Positions 9,754 through 21,639 of a stretch of DNA of 64,000 bases are shown piece by piece. Origin of the DNA: Escallonia rubra (lineage: Eukaryota; Streptophyta; Magnoliopsida; Escalloniales; Escalloniaceae); NCBI GenBank assembly GCA_033065855.1, contig JAVXUO010002083.1, positions 1-64,000 on the forward strand, given 5' to 3'. Position 1 is the stretch's first letter. Each line of letters starts with the position of its first letter. A program made the translations under genes and the position numbers. Under the pieces are notes generated by a model. That model made no database searches, was not told where the DNA came from, and saw only the letters and a list, made by a program, of their open reading frames with translations.

Positions 9754-12470
9754 TGATGCCAATGAAAGTTAGTTTACTGTCAGTGTGGAGGTGCCACAAG
9801 GAATGCAGTCTTGGTAAGATGCCAAGTATGCTAATGTGGGACACAACAAGGATGGAGTAAAGGCAGAGACCAAGGGCTTTTCAGACAAAACCTGAGGCTG
9901 GCAGTGCTGCGAGGGCGATGTCGCGGGGTGAATACACGAGGACAATCCAGTCCAATGCTCAGATCCAGAGTTAAGGTCCAGCGTCGGGGTCTTGCATGTT
10001 TCTCTATCTAGAATTTTGTAGTTCTAGAATTCTAGAATGAGAAAGTGAAAATGTGAAGAAGTTCTCAATTGAATTCTCAAAACCACTATTTATAGAGGTT
10101 GAGATGATGATGTCATCAACTGACACGTGGCGCTGCTCCACGGATTGTCGGGATCACATATTCACCCGGTCTGCCCCTCACAAGTAACTTTGTTTGTCTG
10201 GAAAGACTGGTCCACATAGCGTTGGTGTGGCCAGAGAGCCCTCTTGATCTAACCACCAGTCCAAAGCCCTTGCAGAGTCCCACAAGGCGTCGAGAGATGC
10301 CGAGGACCTGGCAGCGGTGGGGAAGACTCGACACCCAACTGCCAAGCGGACTAGGCGCGATGCCCTCTAGTGACCTGCTCCCGCCTCGGAGTGACCCGGG
10401 GGTTATAGTCTTTAGGGTGTCGATGAAAAGCCCCCATACAATACCCTGGCGGAGATAATGTCCCGGAAGAGTCGCCTATCCCGCGGATGAGTCTTTATAC
10501 CGGAGCACTTGGAGCACGCCAAGGTAGTGTCCCGAAGGAGTCGCCTACACGAGGGGCCGATGTAGCATCCCGGAGGAGTCTTCTACCCGGCGAAAGGGGA
10601 GTTGAAGCTCCCTGATATGGATAGTGTCCCAGAGGAATCGCCTATCCTAGAGGGTGAGTCTTTGTACCGAAGCACTCGGAGCGCACCAAAGTAGTGTCTT
10701 GGAGGAGTCGCCTACCCGATGGGCCGAGGTAACATCTCGGAGGAGTCGTCTACCTGGTAGAAGGGAAGTTTTCATGCCGAAGCACTTAGAGCTCCCTGGG
10801 AGAGATAGTGTTCGGGAAGAGTCGTCTATCCCTGTGGGATGTTACACAATTCGGGGAGTGGGTCGAAGCATGTTCCACGACCAAGGCAAGATGCACATGG
10901 TGTGGTGAAAAGATGGACCAATGCTGGAGCGTGGTAGTGTGACAGAGAGCCGGGGCCCCCAACTGTATCAGCGACGCGGCGCATGGGCACAACAGAGTGT
11001 GTGCGATGCGGGCGGCATGATAATGTGACAGAGAGTCAGGGAGCACAACTGTATCAGTGGCGCGATGCATGGGCACGACGGATGTGGTGCCGGTGACATT
11101 ATAATGTGACATAGAGCTGGGAGGCGTGACTGTATAAGCAGCGCGGCGCATGGACGCGGCAGAGTGCGTGCAGTGTCGGGGGCACGTGACATCAAAACGG
11201 CGACGCCGCGGTGACATGTGTCGCGGTGTTTGGGTCGTGCCGGAGCACGTGATGCATGAACGGTGCATGAGCCTGATAATGGTCGTTACAGAGATGGCGC
11301 ACGGGCGAGGGTGATGGTTATTATCTGAAGATAGTGATGGTTGTTCAAGGGAGAGGCCGAGGCCGACCCTTGAGGGAAGGCTTGTTGGCAATTGGGTTTT
11401 AAACTTATTATTGAGAAGCTATATTGACTCAATTTTCAAATGCGTTTCACATCATAATTTGGTTAGGAACAAATTGATTTATGTTCATCTATTGGAGTAG
11501 ATGATCATAGTATATTCACAAGTTTAAAACAAATGAGGAGTGTATGAAAAAATTGAAGTTGGTAGTTCAACTTGAAGGAAAAAATGTATCTCACATTTAA
11601 GAGATAAAGCTAATGTTGCCTCCTTATAAGGCTTAGTCTTGAGTTAAGAGTTGAGTTCTTTGGTGGTACTCAAGTTTTGTAAGGAGGGAGGACTTAGGTT
11701 GACCCAAGGTCCACAAAACACGCGCGCGCCGCCCGCCCGTCGCGTGGCGTGGCTTGGACGGCTTAGGCCCATTAGGCTTTATTCGTTTTGGGACAAAAAC
11801 ATTTTAAATAAATTAATTTTTATTTATTTATTTTCTTTTCTGAAGAGTTGCAAACTTTCCAACACACCCTCCAGTGAATTTTTTTCACTTTATAAAATCG
11901 TGTCCAGTGTCTGAAAAACGGAACATAAATTTTATTATCCTTCCCGAAATTCTGCCCGTTTCATGTGTCTCCAAAAGAAAGTGTTCTACATGTTTTGGTT
12001 CGCGGGTCTGAAAATTTGGAGTGCTCTTATTTCCAGACATTGTATCATGAAAGACTTTCGTCAAGAGACCATTAGCACACAATTGGGGGACGAATAAAAT
12101 TTTAAGGACAGTGAATCAAATTTACGCCTCGGCTTTCTTTCATTGCTGTTTCTGTAATTCTGCTTCTGTTTTCTAATTCCGTGTTTAATTAGTAAGCCAT
12201 TCTGCTTGTTCAGTATTTTTATTTTTCGTGAAGACATTCTGCACAAGTATACACAAAAGCATACTTTTCCAATTAACCGACCACCCTTGGCCAAGGGCCA
12301 AGGCACGCCGACGTTGATTTTATGAAAAAGAGTGACTTGCACGTGAATTGAGCGTGCGTGTTGGTTTGACCGGTTTGGGAGCGTTAAACGTTGACCTTTG
12401 AAAAGTTGACGTGTCGTAGGAGAGGGATCCAAGAGTGGTTCAAGTGCATAGCCAGGATGAGATAACAACA
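9754..12470 (-). mobile_element. Copy 1 of the GC-rich LTR family (old, minus strand, with another LTR inserted)
   Basis: Read on the minus strand this matches the solo LTRs at 20601-23029 and 24346-27030. It begins at the TGATGCCAA end (9754), passes the TATTTATAGAG TATA-box region near 10090, the CTCCGGGA-type repeats (10440-10860) and the CCGAGGCCGACCC segment (11350-11372), and after an interruption resumes with the TTGAGCGTGC and TTTGACCGGTT segments near 12345-12380. It stops at about 12470. It is more diverged than the other two copies, and I could not find matching target duplications. The interruption at 11383-12275 is a member of a different LTR family. No internal retrotransposon genes are attached. 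Confidence 0.75.
11383..12275 (+). mobile_element. LTR of the TGTTGG family inserted in LTR copy 1
   Basis: It starts TGTTGGCAATTGGGTTTTAA and aligns along its length with the solo LTR at 57634-59012 (shared segments: the ACAAATTGATTTATGTTCATC stretch in part, ACACGCGCGC with GCCGCCCGCCCG, TTTTGGGACAAAAACATTTT, and CTGCACAAGTATACACAAA near the end). It lacks the MITE seen in that copy. Sequence of the GC-rich LTR lies on both sides, so it landed inside an older element. The 3' edge is less clear than the 5' edge and I found no clean target duplication. Confidence 0.7.
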
Positions 12471-12764
12471 TCGGTCAATGAATCGTGATCATAAAAAAAA
12501 GCCTCCTCCACGCCAGCAAACATGCTTATTAGGTAACGAAGAGGGCAGCTGAACATGAATACAATATCAACCTCAGCATGGAAGTGAGTGAAGAAAGAGG
12601 GACCAGAGGGGTGGTAGGTACGATATAAGAGATGAATTAACTTGCAAGTCAGGTTCTTGCCTCCTAAAACCCCTGCCATACTCATTCGGTCCATCAATTG
12701 GAGACATGGGGCACTGGTAGAGATTTCGTGGAAGATTTTCCTGGTCTTCATTCATGGGTAGTTT

Positions 12765-14012
12765 TAGAGGTGTCAAAAGGGCCGGGCGGCCCGCGGGCTG
12801 GCCCGACCCGGCCCGGTTCTGGCCCGGGCTGGCCCGGCACGGCAGATGAACAGTGACGGCCCTGCAGATTTGGGCTTGGGGCCAGGGCCTGGACCAGGCC
12901 AAAGAATTCTGGGAAAAAGCACGGCCCGGCCCGGCCCGGAAACGGCCCGTTTCTGGCCCGGCCCGAAACTGGCCCGGTTCTGGCCCGGGTTTGGCCCGGC
13001 CCGGCCCGGCCCCGTTAGCCCTCCCCCTAAATTTTTGATGATATCCTTGTTTATAGCAGTAGCTTGGAAAGCACCAAAGATTGGCTTTGGACCTTTTAAG
13101 GGCTAATCTACTGTTTGCCAAAAGGAGCAAGTGCACCTTTGCCAGTACACACATTAAGCACTTGGGCCACGTTATTTCTGCTGAGGGAGTGGCAGCTGAC
13201 CAAGAAAAAATCAAAAGTATGAAATCTTGGTCTAGACCAACCAATGTCAAGGCCCTTAGGGGATTTCTTGGGCTGACACAGTACTAAAGAAAGCTTGCAA
13301 GAGGTTATGGGGTCATAAGCAAACCCCTTACTGAGCTCATTAAGAAGAATGCATTTCATTAGAGGCCAGAAGCTGAGGCTGCCTTCCATGAGGCTGCCTT
13401 CCACAAGCTCAAGACAGCCATGACTACCACTCTAATCAATTGAAGTGGAGGGTTTCTTAAATGACCAAAGAATTTGAATGTAACAAGAAAAGATGTTATT
13501 TTATCTTCATCGATCTCGTTATTTTTTTTGTTTGATCTACTCTATTTTTCTTTGACATTTACAGGTTTTACACCATATTACGAAAGAGATTGAATTTTGC
13601 ACTTAAAATCAGTATGTGTGGGTTAGAACAACTAGTTTTTGTACTTAATCCGTGGTTAATGGTCAATCAACATCAATTTGCCTTTTCGAAAGGGGGTTAA
13701 TTCGTGAAAAAGTGATTGTATACTCAATGGTCCGTTTACAAAAACTTTGTCATTTGTTGAAGAAGAAGTCTTTATAATAAAAAGTTGGGAAGAAAGGGAA
13801 AAAAAATTGGATTGGGCCCGGGCCCGGCCCAAGCCCGGCCCTAAATATTGGGCCTAGGGCCTGGGCTTGGACTGGGCCCATATATCCCAGGTTTTAGGCC
13901 CGGCCCGGCCCGGCCCGTTTTTCATTTGTGAGGCCCGGCCCCGGCCCGATTTCATTGGAGGCCCGCTGGGCCTGGGCCGGGCCGGCCCAAGCCCGGCCCA
14001 TTGACAACTCTA
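12765..14012. mobile_element. Non-autonomous hAT-like transposon carrying a gypsy pol fragment
   Basis: The element is bounded by 12-bp inverted repeats, TAGAGGTGTCAA on the left and TTGACAACTCTA on the right (one mismatch). A perfect 8-bp duplication GGTAGTTT lies outside (12757-12764 and 14013-14020). An 8-bp duplication with short TIRs is typical of hAT elements. The subterminal parts (12780-13015 and 13815-14000) are dense in GGCCCGG runs and their reverse. The middle holds a Ty3/gypsy reverse transcriptase fragment (about 13060-13440). No transposase was found, so it would depend on another element to move. Confidence 0.85.
13060..13440 (+). mobile_element. Ty3/gypsy reverse transcriptase fragment (fossil)
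   Basis: The translation around 13081-13290 shows the linked motifs LFAKRSKC, HLGHVISAEGV and LRGFLGLTQY, which mark the C-terminal part of a Ty3/gypsy reverse transcriptase leading into RNase H. It is only a short, broken piece with no LTRs of its own nearby, enclosed in the hAT-like element. It is a fossil with no expected function. Confidence 0.85.
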
Positions 14013-14020
14013 GGTAGTTT

Positions 14021-15602
14021 GATAGCACCATGCCACAATCACAAATTTAATAGACCGTGTCACATTTTAAACTCTTTATTGTATAAACAGTAGATCTCAA
14101 CATTTCAAAATGCTTTAACTAAAGTCACAAACAAGATCGAGGAAGTGCTGGTAGAGCGTAATTTGTTCGGTACTTCTTTTAAATGAATGTATAGTTGAGT
14201 CGACGACTGACGAAAAAAACTGGTGTAAGAATTATAAGATTTAAGAATCATCAGACCAGCGTTTTAGGTACTCCCAGAAGAACCTGACGGACTGTCTCTG
14301 CTGTACAGTGCTCCAACCTCTGAAGTGGTAGTGTTTGGACTTTGGTTTGACAAAAACCAGAGTTGCCAGTAACAAGTTACAAACAAAACATCTAACCTCA
14401 ACTTCACCTCAATTTAGACTGTGTCTACTGGTCCAATGGTGTTAGTAGATCCACAATGACAGTGGCCTCTCCATTCTGCAGCACAGGTTGTACATTTTGT
14501 ACTGCACCTCAGTTTCCTCCATCACATACTCAGGGAACAGGTGAATGCAGGGTACGTTGCAATAGGTACCAATCAAAATTGCCTAGAGACTTTCAAGGAA
14601 ACCCATGACTATTTTTGACTCTCACAGCCCCATTTGGATGTCAGAATAGGCTGAATCCACCAGTTATACTGCATGTGATTGTCATGGACTCATGGGCTTC
14701 TGCCATAACAGTACACACAACAGTGCACCAATTACTTTTTGTGTGTATACTTTTAGCAACCAATTATTACCTTGAGGATAGAAAGTTTTTGCCAAAAAAC
14801 ATGGCTGTCAAATTTCCATGTCAAATGTAGGGGAGAACTGTTGTTATGCTGGACTAACCTGAAAGAGGGATTGGTCCTCCTATACTTGAAAGTTTGGTTG
14901 AGTGCAAGGGTTCCGGACGACCCATTGGACAGGACTAGGAGAAAATCTTAAATGGTTTCAGACCACTAGCCTGGACCTTCGAGGACCGCTAAATATATTG
15001 TATAATAATCTTCCGCCATCCTTGGCCTTGGGTTCTATTCTGTTGGCCCCTCTGAACCAACTCCGGACCAATAAATCTTCTCCACAACTAGGGATTACTC
15101 GTTTCGTCCTAAAATTCGGGTCACTTGTGCAGATGATCCACTTTTCAACAGCATTACTGGTCGTTATGATAAGGAGTTTACGAGTTTAAAACATGGAAAT
15201 TCTTGGAAAAAACAAACATGTTGCTTGCCTGAAAGTCATGTTTGCCTTTGAAAAAAAAGAGCAAGTGATAAGGAGTTAGCGTCATATCTTCGTTCAGTAG
15301 GCATGAAATGAAGAACCTTAGCGGCACCAGAACTTATAGAGGGAGAGAGAGAGGGAGGGGGAGAAACAGAGGAAGAGAAATTTGCAATAGTCAATGAGTT
15401 ATCAAGTTATTGTACAAAGGCACTAAGAATAAATACACTTACAGAAAGCTGTTAAAGAGGAAAACTCAGATCAGTCAAACAATCCAATGTCTGTTTGGCT
15501 ACAAGCTCATGTACCCGGAAACTATACTTCCCTTCATAATTTTACATAAATAGTTTATTTCAGAAGAGTATTTTAAGTTATTCACTGCCGAGCAGGAACA
15601 AG
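14021..15602. other. Intergenic DNA and presumed 3' flank of the DNA glycosylase gene
   Basis: No supported gene. The short frames near 14615-14830 and 14902-15189 have no recognisable domain. A GA-rich purine microsatellite lies at about 15340-15380. Confidence 0.5.
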
Positions 15603-17916
15603 TTAGACATGCCTCCAGGGTCTTTCTGCAAGGCTTACACACTCACTAAATCTAAAGCAATCAACCAGATGATCAATGGTCATTCCCGCAGCTTGCATGA
15701 ACGAGTACACGATTACGGGTCCCACAAGCCGGAATCCACGCTTCAACAAGTCCTTGCTGATGGCCTCTGCCTTGGGTGCCCTCAGAGGAACATTTCTGGG
15801 GTACCTGTGTCTGTTGATGATTGGTTTATAGTCCACATATCCCCACATATAGCCACTGAAAGATCCAACTTCCTTCACAATCTACAATTTGACAGTAAGA
15901 AAGGGAAAGAGGACAATGTGTTCTTAGTGCATGTTCACTTAAGGCTCCTTTTGGTTTGTAGAAATTGAGAGAGAAAGGAAAGGAAATAGATGAACTTTAT
16001 TTCCCTCCTCTTTGTTACCATGTAAAACTAGGGAAAGTAAAATATCTTTAAGGCCTCATACAATTTTTTATTTTTTTTGTTGATACGACAAACTATTTTT
16101 GCATTTCCCCCCAGCAAAGTCCACAACCCAAAGAAAGAAGAATGATGAACTTGTACAGATACTTGCCTTTAGTATGCATTTGGCATTGTCAACTATGCAC
16201 CTAACTCTGCTCTCAGCTAGCATTATTGCTTTGTTGGATGCTATTTCCATAATCTCTTTCTCCCCCATCTTCGCCACAGTATTAGGATCAAATCCAGCAA
16301 ATGCTTCCCTATGGTCGTCCAGGATGAAATATTAGTTATTTTCTTGTCTTCCAGATATTGAAGTGTTTCGGTGCAGCAATGACAAAAAGGGAAAAGAAAT
16401 ATCTACCTGAACATATCTTTTCTTTTTAGAATCTCAGTCCAATTGAAATCCATAAGCATGCCAGACATCGCAAGCAGCTCGAATAATTGACTGTTTGATA
16501 TTTTAGGCTCTCCATGATTAGTTAACAACGGTGGACATTAGATTAAACTGATACTGCTTAGCGAAAATGACTTACTTCTCGTCATAAACTGGAACCCCCC
16601 AGCACTCGTCATGGAATTGTACATAAACTTTATCTGTACAAAAAGTGAACTCAATATTTACATGTTTAATCTTAGTCAGATCCAATACGAAGCATAGATA
16701 TGTAATTAAAAAGTAGAACGGAAGAAATCATTAGTGCTCCGTTTCTAGATTAATCTGACTTGCTATTTATTCCCCAATTGTTGTCATAGATGCTGAAGCA
16801 GCAGCAGTTGTAGCAACCATTCTGAAAGACATGATTATATAAGTGTAAGGCTTGGCTTTATTATGTTAATGTTGCTGGATTCCCAACAACAAAGTTGTAA
16901 ATAGCCTCTACACCTACTACAATTCAATTATTTTCATCCTCTTTTGCCAAGTTTGAGTTGACTTTCCAATTTATTTAATTATCTTTGTAGGTAGTAAGGA
17001 ATCTATTCAACACTCTAAAATTGCTGAGGCACAAAGAAAATCTGTAAACTGAGCCACAAGCTCATCTGATAGAGTTCGTTTCAGAAACCAGCCGAGGATA
17101 AGGCTTACAGATCTCTAAGTTGGTATCATCTGATAAATTTACTCTCCCCTCCCTATAGGGAGACACTTTTCTCTGTTCAGTGCATCGATCCCAAAAGAAG
17201 GAGACGTACTTTCAAGTTTAAATGGAAAATTGCGATGATGTTGTGTATTTAACTTTAATCACACTGAAACAAGAAATAGAATCATCAACCTCAAAAATCT
17301 TAAGGGGTTAAAATTGGAAGTATGATACCCCTTTAAAGTTGCAGATTTTGAAAACGTAACCTGGTGGTGATTTTAACCCTGAAATGTGATTATCGCGGTG
17401 TGTGGTTATGTTTCCATACATGCCAAACTTATTAATGCTAATTCTATGATGCACTCTCCATGCAATTGACTCCTGCGTTTTCTATACTTGTACATGGTAA
17501 GATTTGCATATGCCTATATTACTGCAGGAGAAGAGAACTCTAAGCTTACCACTACTCTTTGTTATCCAGTTGCACCTCCTCAAGCCTTGAGGTCCTTCTC
17601 CACTATAACTCAGAATTTGCTGTTGTACTTTGTTAATCACCGATGCCTGTCTTCTTTCGGGTGGTGCAATCAGACGTAGCGCCAATGAGATCTTCTGATC
17701 CAAGGTAGACGTGGAACTGCTGAGAGAATCAATTGAGTTATGCGACGAACACAAAGACAAAGAAGATAGGGATAGAAGTGAGCTGGATTTATGCAGCCCA
17801 ATAGGGTACACTTTTTTCAGGTGTCTGGATAACAAGCTATGGTTTGGCTTCTCTTTTTCCCTAGTAGCACTTCTGTTTCTGTCAAGAACAAGTCTTCTCC
17901 CATTTTCTTTAGACAT
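15603..17916 (-). CDS. DNA-3-methyladenine glycosylase I (TAG family), five exons
   Basis: Exons read on the minus strand: 17550-17916, 16576-16633, 16407-16490, 16167-16308 and 15603-15881, together 930 nt or 309 residues, with every junction keeping frame. The enzyme family removes 3-methyladenine and related alkylated bases in base-excision repair. The N-terminal 100 or so residues are Ser/Lys/Arg-rich and may serve targeting; the catalytic domain follows. The zinc-site residues of the bacterial enzyme are matched by Cys in RRCNWI, His in QFHDECWG and His/Cys in DHLVDCF. Other landmarks are LFELLAMSG, NWTEILKRKDMFR, GFDPNTVAKM, RYPRNVP, APKAEAISKDLLKRGF and VGPVIVYSFMQAAGMT. The fourth intron (15882-16166) starts with GC in the context AAG-GCAAGT; the other three start with GT. 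The gene looks intact. From memory, the Arabidopsis neighbour of the PPR and PI4K genes, At1g13635, is the same kind of protein. Confidence 0.92.
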
Positions 17917-20595
17917 ACTTGACTGGAAAAGAAAGTACTCCTGGGCTCAGTTTTGGCATATGTACAGATGGGAAGAAATTTATAAAGCTTGGGTTTTCAA
18001 ATGGGAGAGGATGTCAAAAGGAGCAACTGGAAAGTTGGTTGGTGAAATGTGAATTTCATTATATGTACATTGTACCATTTGCTTCTTTAATTTTAAGCAA
18101 AATAAGAAGTGAAATGACATTTGGATTTTTCTTTTAATTGTAAAGGACAGTGGAAACATTCAGGTGTTTGAATCAAATTCTGCATGAGCTTAGACCGTAG
18201 AGAGATTAGTTTGGGACAACAAATGCATGGCATTATTTATTGGTCAATCACTGTGGTTGCATCACCAGTAAGAATCATTGCAATTAAAGAAAGAAATGGA
18301 ATCCAACAACTTGAATTATTATTCAGATTATGCAGATTAGCACAATAATTAAGAAGATGGTCCAGTAATACTATACGCACTGATATCTACCCTCTATATT
18401 TCCTAAATATGGAGTATACAGAGCGCGTAATATTCACCTAATCGCTCACTAGGAAATGATATAACAATGACCAGTTGAGCCCTACTCATCAGATGGCTCG
18501 ACACCATGTAAAACTTTCTTAACTCAGAATGATCTTAAAAGTTCAGGAACGATTTTCTGGACTTTCTTTTCGGAATTTCGCCTTTTTGTATATGCTTGAT
18601 CACATGGATTATGTTGAAGATTTTGAATTTCACAGTATGGTGTTGAAGAGTTGCACTGTTGCTTGCAGACTTGAAAGCTTTACTCTTTTAGTTGTAGTGT
18701 TCGCCTCAGTGCAAGTCTAAGGGGTCCAACGCTAGACTTGAGTCACACTCATGTGGCCAGAACTTCGGGGCCTGAAGGTTTGAGGCAGGCCTGTTGCCTG
18801 CATAGACAAAGATATCCCATCCTTTATTCTTCCTAGTCTTTCCATCTTAGCCACCATCTTTGTAGTCAATGAGTTCATTCTATGGGTTTGTTTGATTTCA
18901 AAGGAAAGAGCAATGGAAGATTTAAATAGGCAAAGGATGTACCTGCGGTACCTTAAATCAAGTTTTACGTTATACAACAAGAAGTGCTCTACGTGCAATG
19001 TGTGATTGACATGGATTTTTTCCTTGCTAGTAATCCCCAATGGGCGGGTAAAGTAGCAAAAGGGCTTGAGGAATAATCTCAAGGTTTTGAGTTCGAATTC
19101 CCATGCTGACGAGCCATATAATTACAATTTTGATAATAAAAAAGAAGAAGAAGTAATGCAACCTATAAGAATGTTTCCTCATGATTTTAGGGATTATCAT
19201 GGCTTTACATCTATGATTTTTCATTATTAATACATAAACACGAAAAATAAAATAAGTTATGTAAAAGGCTAGAACTTTTTGATTCAGAAGGAACCACCAA
19301 AAGGAACATTTGTTATTTCAAGCAATTAATAAGTAAGGTTGCAACGCCAACTCGTAAAAAAATGGGCACGGGCTTACTTTAACAGAGAATGTGGTGAACA
19401 CGAGTGCAAAATTTTGAACCCGTAAAAGATATAGACTTGGCATGGACAGAGGTTTCTAAAGACCCGCCCAGCCCGCAAAAATTCCAGCCCATCCTATTTT
19501 GTTTTTTAAATACTAATAGGATGCACGTGAACATTAACATGTGATAAATAAGATTATCGTATAAAATAGTTATAATCCCACGTATTCTCTAGACTATGAC
19601 AATTAATTTCTTATAGTTCAAATATACACAGTAATTCAATTTAATTCAAGAGTGCTAGTTGAAATTAAAATGTATATGCATAAGGATTGCTTTAAAAATG
19701 TTATGAATCCATCTAAAGAATATTAGTGGTCTCTCAATCGCCTTAATCTCGAACAACTTCTATAGAGTGTAAAAAAATGTACGTCGACTTGATGCCAATA
19801 ATAGCTCATACCCCTGTCATGGTCTTACCCACAATTCTTTTGAAACCAAAAAACTTACTTAAAAAAAAAAAAAAAGGGGGTAGCTGAGCGAAGTAGTTAA
19901 ATCGTCCAATCCTTTTATGGGGGAAGGGCCTTTTAAGCTACTTTAAATCGATGCATCTAGTCTAAACTTATTGGTACAAAGTTTAACGATCAACAAATTA
20001 ATATTTATCTTTATGTCAGTATCCTTATAGCAGTGAAATTTCGACTTTAGCTTAAAAAAAAATTATTCGTTTTCGCAATTTGTATCTTCTATAGTCCAAT
20101 TTAATAAACATAATAGTTGTTATAAATGTAACACAATCATCCTTTACTCACCTTATTATAAAATATTTTTCATATTTTATTTGAGAAAGATATTACTATA
20201 AGATTAATATCTAACACATTTACTCTTTAAGAAAAAGCTGCAATGAAAGGTCAGTAACTTCTAACAAAAAAAATGCGTATTTATCTGCAAATAAATGACC
20301 ATTTTGTAGAGTTTATTATGTTATTAGAGATTTTCTTGTTAAAAGAAAAAGATAACGTGTTGCAGACTAAACAACAACCATGCTTTTAATCCTATTACTA
20401 TAATATTTTGTCTTCTAGAGTGCGTTAGTTGTATTCTTTTAACGCTTCTGTTACCCGTTATTGACAAGCGATGAATCATTTAATCCCTTACTCATATGGT
20501 AGTACATACAATGTGTAGTTATAAAAAGATGCAATACCAAAAGATGAAACAAATAAATAAATAAAATAATGACTTGTACTGCTCAAATAAATTTA
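17917..20595. other. Intergenic DNA
   Basis: This is the upstream side of the DNA glycosylase gene and then AT-rich DNA. Apart from a SINE-like segment near 19030-19160 and a poly-A run at 19860-19874, I see no supported feature. Confidence 0.45.
19028..19165 (+). mobile_element. tRNA-derived SINE-like sequence
   Basis: TGAGTTCGAATTCCCATGCTGACG near 19088-19111 contains a polymerase III B-box (GTTCGAATTCC), preceded about 40 bp upstream by a weak A-box-like GGCGGGTAAAGTAGC and followed by an A-rich tail with AAGAAGAAG. This spacing and tail suit a plant SINE. The edges are approximate. Confidence 0.5.
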
Positions 20596-21049
20596 ACTTG
20601 TGTTCCCAACCCATTCTGGTCGCACCCAAAGGCCCACTACGGTCCCACTTTGCATGACACGTCCGCACAAGCAACATACTTTTTCAACGCTCACAACCGG
20701 TCAAAGCATGCACGCTCAAGTAACGTGACCAAGCCTCATGACACTTCGACCGTCGCACTTCGCCTGTCGCCCAACGACACGCCATGACACTTGCCCAAGG
20801 AAGTTGGCCTTGGCCTCCCCCTTGGGGTCGGCCTCGGCCTTGGCCTCCCCCTTGGGGTCGGCCTCGGCCTTCCCCGAAGGGTTGGCCTTTGGCCTCTATC
20901 CTTAGCACCTTCACTTCTCTTCAAGAGGCCTTGCATCCTTCGCGACGCCCTTCGCCCATCATCCGGACATCAACCTCGCGACGTCCGTCGTGCATCACCT
21001 TACGGACGTTCGTACATCAACCTCGCGACGTCCGTCGTCCGTCGTCCAT

Positions 21050-21320
21050 CAACTCCGCGACCCCCGTCGCCCGGAAACAACTCCGCGACCCCCGTCGCCC
21101 GGACACAACTCCGCGACCCCGTCGCCCGGACACACAACTCCGCGACCCCGTCGCCCGGACACAACTCCGCGACCACGTCGCCCGGACACACAACTCCGCG
21201 ACCCCGTCGCCCGGACACAACTCCGCGACCCCCGTCGCCCGGACACAACTCCGCGACCCCGTCGCCCGGACACAACTCCGCGACCCCGTCGCCCAGACAC
21301 AACTCCACGACGCTCACCAT
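21050..21320 (+). repeat. 27-28 bp tandem array inside solo LTR copy 2
   Basis: About ten consecutive units read CTCCGCGACC, C or CC, GTCGCCCGGACACAA with one- or two-base length differences. The array has no counterpart of the same size in copy 3, which instead has an array of about 53 bp units (CCCCCGGCACCTTACGCACT core, about 25220-25520). The array therefore changed after the copies separated. Confidence 0.85.
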
Positions 21321-21639
21321 CCGTCGCCCGGACGTCGTCTCCGTGACCCCTGTCACCGACGTCCGGGCATCACACTCCAACACTTCGCCGCGCCCATGCG
21401 CCGCGCCGCTGATACAGCCGTGCCCCCAGGCTCTCTGTCACACTACCGTGCCCCGGCACCTTACGCACTCCGTCGCGCCCATGCGCCGCGCCATTGACAT
21501 AGACGTGCTCCCGGCACCTTACTCACTTCATCGCGCCCATGCGCCACAATCATGTCATCATGCCCCCGGGCACCACACTCATTCATCACACCATGCGCAC
21601 CTTGCCTTGGTCATGGAACATGCTTCAACCCACTCTCCG

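Noticed and set aside
12573-13250. 225-codon minus-strand frame
   Set aside because: It runs antisense through the GGCCCGG-rich arm of the hAT-like element and the gypsy fragment. Its Gly/Pro/Ala repeats come from composition.
17711-18052. 113-codon plus-strand frame
   Set aside because: It mostly runs antisense to exon 1 of the DNA glycosylase gene and has no domain.
19860-19925. Poly-A followed by TAGCTGAGCGAAGTAG, resembling a tRNA-like A-box
   Set aside because: No B-box at the right distance and no cloverleaf could be drawn, so neither a tRNA nor a SINE is called.
21055-21315. Regular 27-28 bp repeats reminiscent of a CRISPR array
   Set aside because: Units are directly adjacent with no unique spacers, lie inside a solo LTR of a plant genome, and there are no cas genes. 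It is a minisatellite.
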